A DNA stretch of 64,000 bases from Anthoceros angustus (lineage: Eukaryota; Streptophyta; Anthocerotopsida; Anthocerotales; Anthocerotaceae). The DNA lies in the NCBI GenBank assembly GCA_010909165.1, contig MU008172.1:1-64000 (forward strand), read 5' to 3'. The notes beneath the pieces are model-generated. The model searched no databases and was not told the origin of the DNA. It saw nothing but the letters and a program-made list of their open reading frames with translations. The position numbers and the translations under genes were made by a program. Positions 57,907 through 64,000 of the stretch are shown here, piece by piece; the stretch's first letter is position 1; the number at the start of each line of letters is the position of its first letter.

Positions 57907-59366
57907 ATGGCGGCAGAGCACTGCCGGCGCATGCGGCTCTACCTGGTAGACGAAGAAGAGGCATGCGGAGGTGGGGCCGGGCCGCACCGTTGCGAGAGTG
58001 AGCGGGACATGCAACGAGCTGCCAGAGGAGGTGCTGGAGTTGGTGCTGGCGAGGCTTCCTGCGAAAGCCATCGGCCGATTGCGTGCGGTTTTGCAAATCC
58101 TGGCGCCGGCTTCTGTGCTCCTCCGAGTTCCGGGGGCACAGTACGGCGCTTGCCCTGGCATTGCGAGCTCCCACCTTTCTGCTGGGACTCAATGCGCTCG
58201 GGGTGGCGGATAACCCGTCCGGCCGACACGCCTACAAGATACACGACGTGGAGTTGGACTTCCTGCCCGAAGAAGTTGTTTCGGTCTGCTTCTTCCGCTC
58301 GCAGAGCCAGTATGATGTGGTGTGCTCGGGGAGCGGTCTCCTGTGCTTGGTGCACAGGCCGGGTTACCTCAGCCTCGGCCCGGGGTCCCTCAGCGTCTGC
58401 CTGGTGAACTTGGCGAACAAGACATGGGACAAACGGCCCTTGCTGGAGGCGGTGAGCGACTGTCACAAAGTGATGCTGGAGGTAACCCCGCCGGCGGATG
58501 GAGAAATTGGGCGGTACGATTTTCAGGCGGGAGTCTTTTGGATGGCGGGCAGCCACCCCATGTTGGGAGTGTGTTCCGGGAATGGCGGCAGTGGGGCCAT
58601 CTTGCGTCTCCGGCTTCCCAGGGACCTGGTACACGGTTGCTTCATAGCCTCCCCGGCAATTCTCCAGGGTGTGATGTCGGTCCTCTTCTCAAATCCATGC
58701 AGGGGGGGGCTTGAGAATAAGCTTGTGGCTTTCGATGTGGCAACTGGAAGGCATGTTGGGACCTGGAATGCGCCCCAAGCTCTGCCCCTGCTCAGGCCCC
58801 GGCGCGGCCAGAGCCATCGCCTGTGTGTGCATCAAGGGAAGATTGTGTGGGTTTTGCAGTCTGCTGCCAGGAATGTGGACGTGTGGATGATGGATTTTTT
58901 CACACAAACCTGGATCTGGTTCTCGGCTTTTCCAGAGTCCCGCTTTTTTCAACCTGGTGAGAGCTTTTGTCTCCGCGACGCACAGACCGCTGGCGACATG
59001 CTTTATCTTGCCTTCAGGGTCTCGCTCCTGACTGTATGGCCATATGATGATGCGTTGGAGGGGCAGTATCCCAGAGGTGAGTTCGACGGGCTGTTTCCCA
59101 GAGGCAAGTTTCGCAGAGCAGTCATTGTGGGGTACCATATTTACTTCAATCCATGGCACACCATTGCAGAAGACTTTTGGGATGTTTCCAGAAACAGAGG
59201 CAGGGCGAGCGAACCGTATTGTCGCAGGCCAGTGGAGGCCCGAACTTTACCTGCAAGGACGATATTAGTCTCGTCCGTTTCTGGGCACCACGTAAAGGAA
59301 GGCCGTCTTGTCAGTGCCGTGAAGCTGGCGGCATGGGGCATATATCCCCCCTCATGGAACATGTGA
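57907..59366 (+). pseudogene. F-box protein gene with frame breaks
   Basis: An F-box motif reads CNELPEEVLELVLARLP, AKAIGRLRAV in one frame and continues as CKSWRRLLCSSEFRG in the next, broken by one surplus base in the gttttgc run at about 58088-58092. The motif frame has no ATG; the nearest one (57907, MAAEHCRRMRLYL) is in the third frame, so a second break near 57960-58010 is implied. After the break, 427 codons are open to 59366 and look like a kelch or F-box-associated beta-propeller region (SGLLCLVH, VCLVNLANKTWDKRPLL, LVAFDVATG, ILVSSVSG). F-box proteins bring substrates to SCF ubiquitin ligases. The long open C-terminal part argues for recent damage or for base errors in this sequence rather than an old pseudogene. 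It starts close to, and divergently from, the TLC gene. Confidence 0.72.
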
Positions 59367-60411
59367 TGCTTCCTCCTACGCGCGTGGTTTGTCAAAGCCA
59401 GATGGGAGGGCAGACTAGCATAACATGATGCTCTGGTTTGACCTTTTGCGTGTCCATCTGACAGGTCAGAATGGCATGAAGCTGGCGTCATAATATTTTA
59501 GCAATCCACACTACCAGCTCCTCAACTCCTTCCTGTTCAGAATCTATGCCTGGGCAACTGCTTCTGGTGATCCAGCATCCCATTATCCATGCTTGGAAGT
59601 GGCCGGGACTTTTTACTGGGCGTTTGATTGAGGCTGATTATAAGTTCTGCACAGCTCTCAAGGAGAGTACCCCTTCGTTCGTAAGCCCTAAACCCTTGAA
59701 AGTGAGGCCCACCGGCTGTCAAGGACAGAATCCGTGTGTTCTTGAAAGTGAGGCCCACCAGATTTGCGGATCAGTGTCTCGGCCAGCCAGCGGGTGGCTT
59801 CCCGGTAGCTATGCCGCACCCAGGAGCTCTCCCACTGCACAATCCTATGCTTGCGCTTCACCGGGGCCATTACATGTGTTGGGTGCCCGCAGCCCATCTA
59901 GCCCTTTGCACGGCAGCAGGCAGGCGGGCCGCTTCCTAGCGCTCAGGAGTCACATTACGCTGCTCCCATTGCACTGGGCCTGCATCCTGGGGGGGGGTTT
60001 TGTACTCGCGCACGAGAAGCGTCACTGTTGTGCTGCTTGGCAATTGTGGATTTACATATCCAAAGTACGGGTGGAAATTGAAAGAATGAAAACATCCGAA
60101 GACCTACTTTGTTAATCCCGATGCCGGAATTCGAGCTCGAGACGCTCGGGTGAGAGTTCGGAGTGGTTGACAAAAGGCCCTGGCCGCCATGGATTGAACT
60201 CTGTTGAAAGTTATCTTCCTCGTCACTTGGGTTGAAACCTTGCTGCTGGAGCATGCCATGCTTCGGGATTGTTGCTCAGAGGAGGTGCAGACTTATTACC
60301 TCAAAGGTGGGAAACCCTGCACTTTTGCTGGCCTCGAGAATTGGAACAGACGAAATGAGCACTACACATTCTCCGACGAGTAGCACTGCTCTCCTGCGGC
60401 CAAGAAACGGA
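59367..60411. other. No clear gene; short direct repeat
   Basis: The string gaaagtgaggcccacc occurs twice, at about 59699 and 59746. A 189-codon plus frame at 59546-60115 and a minus frame over 59897-59688 overlap, and neither has a recognisable domain. A g-run at 59989-59998 interrupts one of them. Confidence 0.4.
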
Positions 60412-60716
60412 TCCACCTTCCGTTGATGTAGCAAAATTGAATCTTACAGTACCTGGACAGCGTTTGCATACGGATGAGATCCGTCCGCACTGCAGGTACG
60501 CAAAGTGGAGCTGACCTCACAGATGAGGATGAGAGCAAGAAAGTTGAGGGTGACGTCACGCCGGAGAGCCAGTGTGAAACACAGCACAAGCACGCCGTGA
60601 TGGAGTGGAATGCTGGGGAATTTGAGATTGCAGAGTCGGTACTGAAGCATATCCCACTGATCATAAGCGAAGAATCCGCCAGATAAACACAGCAGCTTCA
60701 AATATGGCAGGATCCC
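60412..60716 (-). pseudogene. Partial duplicate of the TLC-domain gene
   Basis: The minus frame reads GGFFAYDQWDMLQYRLC, then KFPSIPLHHGVLVLCFTLAL, RRDVTLNFLALILICE, nearly the same as exon 2 of the gene at 56.5-57.8 kb. It is followed by diverged intron 2 and the first ~30 bp of exon 3 (gattcaattttgctacatca). Exon 1 and most of exon 3 are absent. Because the intron came along, this arose by DNA duplication, not retroposition. Confidence 0.88.
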
Positions 60717-60831
60717 TGCAACGCAGTCGATGGCTGGAGCGGGTTATCCATTCTTCAAAACATTGGTCAGAAGTCAGGATTATGTCACAAGGGAAGCAGC
60801 ATATGAATGCGCCGCTCGCTCTTGCTGCTTC

Positions 60832-61145
60832 TTTTGGAGTTTGTGCACTCCATTTTGTTCATACCGAACGTCTGCTGCAGCACATCGGACGGGAGGCCAG
60901 AGGCGAACAATGCCTTGGCTGCCTGCTGAGTGCCTGGATTTTGGCTGCTCAGGGCAGCAATTCCCCATGCAGGCCCGTCAAGATTTGACTGACCACTTCT
61001 CGTCAGACTGCCCATGCTCAGATTTCCGTCACTACAATGAATTCTGGAAACGTCCCGTCCAAACCGAGGTGCTTTACTTGCTGGTCCCGGTCCGAAGTCA
61101 TGGATGGAATAAAATAATGCTTGCTTGCCTGCCCCATCATCCGTT
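60832..61145. repeat. Duplicated block, left copy
   Basis: Shared strings with 62466-62840 are taccgaacgtctgctgcagc, with caca-gggacg and agccaga following, and later tccgaagt-atgga and atgaatgcttgc-type ends. The minus frame of this copy reads GLPSDVLQQTFGMNKMEC, which hints at a former coding exon of a family I cannot name. Confidence 0.6.
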
Positions 61146-61305
61146 TTGAGTTTCACTACACGACTTGCGCTACACTACCTCATCATCCGCTTTAAGTTCT
61201 CAGTTGTTATGCACTCTTGTATGTAACACTCATCCCCCGACATGGGATATCCAGTACGTTCAGGCTTGAGCGCTCACAAACGGCTTGTGGGCTGCAACCG
61301 CAGCC

Positions 61306-61809
61306 TCACTCGGACTCCGACACGACCGGCCTCCCCGAGCCGCCGCCCAAACTTTTCTTGAGATGGTTGATGCCGTCCTGAGAGAAAGATCCTATAAAGG
61401 CAGCGAACTGTTGCTCTGAGACCTCAGCACTCGGCGCCATCTCGTAGGACCACGACACCGCAGTCGACCCCGGCTCAGTGCCTTAAGCTTGCGCCAGCTT
61501 CCACACGGCCAGGTTTTCCTCCATCTCCAGCACAGTGTAGGAATAAGAATAGTGCTCCTCGTCCATGGCCACCAGCTCCTCCACAGCGAAGCTCCCCGTC
61601 AGAGCCCCGGGGCCGGTGCTCACAACGTGGCGCACCGCTCCAGGCTTCTGGGCTTCCCCCGCCACCAGGCTGGAGCTAACGTTCGGGATCCATCGATCGA
61701 CTGGGACGAAGTCGGATGTGAGCTCCCAGACCTTGTCGATGGGTGCCTTCACTTGATCCACAACTGCCAACTTCCATTGCTTGCTTTCCTGGACCGGCGG
61801 GCCACCCAT
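61306..61809 (-). pseudogene. Bet v1/START-like (SRPBCC) protein with an internal stop
   Basis: From the ATG at 61809 (MGGPPVQESKQWKLAVVDQV) the frame gives 108 residues of a polyketide cyclase/Bet v1-like fold: APIDKVWELTSDFVPVDRW, GAVRHVVSTG, VEELVAMDEEHYSYSYTVL. It then meets TAA at 61485-61483. The same frame stays open for a further 58 residues that complete the family's last strand and long C-terminal helix (STAVSWSYEM, SEQQFAAFIGSFSQDGINHL), ending at 61306. The summed length (about 167) is normal for the family, so one substitution or recoding event separates it from a full protein. Members bind small hydrophobic ligands. A young pseudogene or a base error is the likeliest reading. 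Confidence 0.8.
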
Positions 61810-62040
61810 TGTGCATAAGCAGCTGGAAGTCAGTGTCCGGAACAAAGAAGTGATTCAGGAATTGAAGCAGGCGTTTCAACCAGTACCAACCTTTGAAACC
61901 GCTCTGCAAATCCTGACTGTCCTGATGCTGCCCCTGGTATGTCTATGATGGAGTCGGATGGGAAGTCCAATTTTACAGAATATCCTCAAGCGCAACGATC
62001 GATGTCCCTTTCGCCAGAGGCAAAGTGGCATCAAGAAGGT

Positions 62041-62465
62041 AATGTAGGGTAAGGCCGTCTAATACACGTGTGAAGACACGAGAAGAAATGTATTCCGCAC
62101 TTCCCCCTAACAGCCGGTGCTCCCTCTCAAAACGAGACATTTGGGCAAGATCCCTTCAGGATCCAACCAAGCCAAGCCAAGATCCCTTCTGCGCAAGCTG
62201 TGCCGGTCCAGAAGCAAGAGTAGAACCGCCTGGTACCGGTCCTGCCAAACTCGAAGCAGCATCGTTGCTGCCCCACCCGCAGATGTGTTTGCAGATGTAA
62301 GGGTTCCATCGCCCTGGTCTGATGAGCAGTAGAGAAAGAGCAGTCGATGCCATCGTGCAATTAAGACGATATCAAAAAGGAATTGGACGGGATACTATAG
62401 CATAGGTTTCATCATCAATCGGGGATGCTCTCGTATGAGTGACGGCCGTACACTCTACTGCTGCT
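62041..62465. other. No gene recognised
   Basis: Short overlapping frames only. No repeat or RNA gene is seen. Confidence 0.35.
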
Positions 62466-62840
62466 GCTTCTGGAGTAGCATCACTTTCTTCTGGTTGTTA
62501 CCGAACGTCTGCTGCAGCACATGGGACGACAAGCCAGATGCCGTGTATGAAACCAGTCTCCGGGTGGGTGCCGGCAGGGCGCTGGTTTTGGGTTTCTAGA
62601 TGCATCCTCGCTTTCTTATGCACGACCTTGTTTAATCAGTACATCCGCAGCTCACAGGCCAGGGAGCGTACGTTTGAACATCAGCAAACACCCTTTCGAC
62701 AGTTCGAATCAGCAACTTCATTGTCGTTTTACTATTCACACTTGTCATTCTCGGATGTCATTTCCACCCGGGGTGCTTGACTTCCTAATCCTAATCCGAA
62801 GTATGGACAGAATGAATGAATGCTTGCTAACCCTGCACTA
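62466..62840. repeat. Duplicated block, right copy, interrupted by a NUP93 fragment
   Basis: This is the partner of 60832-61145. The two conserved ends flank a piece of NUP93 (62562-62712), so either the fragment inserted here or the left copy lost it. Confidence 0.55.
62562..62712 (+). pseudogene. NUP93 fragment spanning the exon 14-intron-exon 15 junction
   Basis: The block runs from gggtgccggcagg (end of exon 14), through an intron copy (ctggttttgggtttctagatgca), to gcagctcacaggcc-ggga-cg-a-gtttgaacatcagca (start of exon 15), matching NUP93 at about 55885-56040. It keeps the intron, so it is a genomic duplication. It has the same orientation as the source gene, 6.7 kb away. Confidence 0.85.
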
Positions 62841-63116
62841 TTCTAGAGCACAACCATCTCCTGAGGATTCACTGGAGGTCCCTGCAGGTGCTGGTGATCA
62901 GCAGAACTGCCCTATCAAGCGCTCTTCATGCTTCACATTTTCTTCAACAGCAGTGAGAAAATGTTGCAGTGAGGATCGTTCGACCGTTCAGTTTATCTGC
63001 CCATGCATCTGAACGATTCTTCCGTGTCCTTGTGAAGGGCCGGTTGGGTTGCCCTGCGCACACAATCTCCTACTTTACACACAAAAACGGCAGCCAACAG
63101 TCTGGAAGGGGAGCGC

Positions 63117-63746
63117 TCACTGCTGGATGCGGCGCTTGGCGTCCTCGGCGGTGTTTTGCGCGTTCTTGGACAGGTCGTCCAGGTTGGACTTGACAGTGGA
63201 GCCGGCCTGGGCCGCCTTGTTCTGCGCCTCCTGGCCCGCGCCGGTGATGCTGTCCTTGGCCTGGTCCAGCCCGCCCTTCACCTGGTCCTTGAGGCCCTCG
63301 GCCTGATTGCCCAGCCCGGACGCGTTGCCCTGCGCCTGAGACTTCAAGCCCTCGGCGTGGCTCTGGCCCTGAGACAGCGCGTCGTCAGTGCGGGAGCGCA
63401 GCTCATGCCCCGCGCCCTGCGCCTGCTCCTTGGCCTCGCCCGAGTTGCCTTGCACGAAATCGCTCGCCTGCTGCGCCGCTCCCTTCACCTTGTTGCTCAC
63501 GTTTCCGGCCGCTTCCTGCGCCTTGTCGAGAATGCCGCTGGGATCGTCCTCGCAGCGCACCAGCACGGTCGGCGCCCGGCGGGCGGCCGGGGCAGCCGCC
63601 CGGTGCCGCAGCCGCAGCCGCAGCCCCGCCAGGCTCGCGCTCGAGCTCTGCAGCCGCGCGCTACCGCTCACGGCGGGCGACCGCACCGACAAGGCGGACG
63701 GGGCGGCGACCGCGGACGCCATAACTGCCACGCTTGTAGCGGCCAT
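63117..63746 (-). CDS. LEA protein (group 3/LEA_4 type), probably plastid-targeted
   Basis: An ATG at 63746 opens a 209-residue intronless frame. Residues 1 to about 55 are rich in Ala, Ser, Arg and Val with almost no acidic residues (MAATSVAVMASAVAAPSALS, RLRLRHRAAAPAARRAPTVL), a typical chloroplast transit peptide, with a likely cut near VRC/EDDPSG. The mature part is an Ala/Gln/Lys/Gly/Asp-rich hydrophilic chain with degenerate 11-residue motifs (LDKAQEAAGNVSNKVKGAAQ, AEGLKSQAQGNASGLGNQAE, GLKDQVKGGLDQAKDSITG), as in late embryogenesis abundant group 3 proteins. Such proteins are disordered in water, fold into amphipathic helix on drying and protect membranes and enzymes during desiccation or cold. 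The frame is open upstream for 72 codons, but without an ATG that suits a transit peptide. The gene is GC-rich. Confidence 0.9.
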   Translation of the reverse strand: MAATSVAVMASAVAAPSALSVRSPAVSGSARLQSSSASLAGLRLRLRHRAAAPAARRAPTVLVRCEDDPSGILDKAQEAAGNVSNKVKGAAQQASDFVQGNSGEAKEQAQGAGHELRSRTDDALSQGQSHAEGLKSQAQGNASGLGNQAEGLKDQVKGGLDQAKDSITGAGQEAQNKAAQAGSTVKSNLDDLSKNAQNTAEDAKRRIQQ

Positions 63747-64000
63747 TGCCGGAAGTGAAGAAGAAATGTGCGAGACGGGATGCCTTGTCGCGAGGATGAT
63801 TGCAGTGGGTCGTGAAGCGGAAGCTGAAAGAGACAGGAGAGCAGGTTCGGGTCGTGAAGAGTGAAGAAACTTGAGTGCCTGGACTGCCGCGGGAACGGCT
63901 TTTCTACTGCGCCGAGAGCAGATAACGGGGCGGGAGTGAAAAGCCAAGTCTGGGGGTGACAAGTGCCATGTTGCCGTGGCGGGCTCTCATTGCCCCTCGT
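63747..64000 (-). promoter_or_regulatory. Upstream region of the LEA gene (truncated by the window)
   Basis: This is about 250 bp of 5' flank. No certain TATA box is seen. The sequence tgccatgttgccgtggcggg near the window edge and cacgaccc-type strings are not convincing ABA-response elements. Confidence 0.3.

Noticed and set aside
59546-60115. A 189-residue plus-strand protein downstream of the F-box gene
   Set aside because: The composition looks random, it contains a direct repeat and a homopolymer G run, and no domain is visible.

Overview
This window looks like nuclear DNA of a land plant. It has GT-AG split genes with short introns, plant-type PLS-class PPR proteins, a plastid-targeted LEA protein, plant-style NUP93 and ANP32 proteins and Copia retrotransposon relics. 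The style of the PPR proteins fits a seed-free plant (fern, lycophyte or bryophyte), but this is an impression and was not tested. No bacterial, organellar or viral genome context is visible, and no tRNA or rRNA gene was recognised.

Layout. Positions 1-8.2 kb hold no recognisable intact gene: there are degraded reading frames of unknown origin, and a short GC-rich palindromic motif recurs four times. Positions 8.25-24.16 kb are three head-to-tail copies of a ~5.2-5.5 kb unit. Each copy carries a decayed minus-strand Copia coding region (gag, CCHC knuckle, protease, integrase, RNase H) from which the reverse transcriptase core is missing at the same place. Positions 24.2-26.7 kb are a graveyard: a C-rich tract, another Copia fragment, a PPR fragment and an AT-rich array resembling CACTA subterminal repeats.

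From 28 kb the window is gene-rich. Plus strand: an ANP32-type LRR acidic protein (28.6-30.0), a 16-exon coiled-coil protein I do not recognise (36.4-42.1), intronless Rab geranylgeranyltransferase beta (48.9-49.9), a 16-exon NUP93 (52.3-56.4) and an F-box-type gene with frame breaks (57.9-59.4). Minus strand: an intronless PPR-E+ gene (43.2-45.5), a 13-exon PIG-U gene (46.1-48.8), a 176-residue orphan frame (51.3-51.9), a TLC-domain membrane protein (56.5-57.8), a Bet v1/START-like protein with an internal stop (61.3-61.8) and a plastid LEA protein (63.1-63.7). Between them lie relics: a PPR-SMR pseudogene (31.9-32.9), a PPR N-terminal fragment (34.9-35.3), partial copies of the TLC gene (60.4-60.7) and of NUP93 (62.6-62.7), a direct duplication (33.4/36.1) and an inverted duplication bracketing the PPR gene (42.5/45.8).

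The intact genes are mostly housekeeping: nuclear pore (NUP93), ER GPI-anchor attachment (PIG-U), Rab prenylation (RGTB), chromatin and phosphatase biology (ANP32), and organelle RNA processing (PPR). They do not form a pathway. PIG-U and RGTB start back to back with 165 bp between start codons, and NUP93 and the TLC gene end tail to tail 78 bp apart. The exon models were built by hand from reading frames, GT/AG sites and phase; they were not checked against transcripts.
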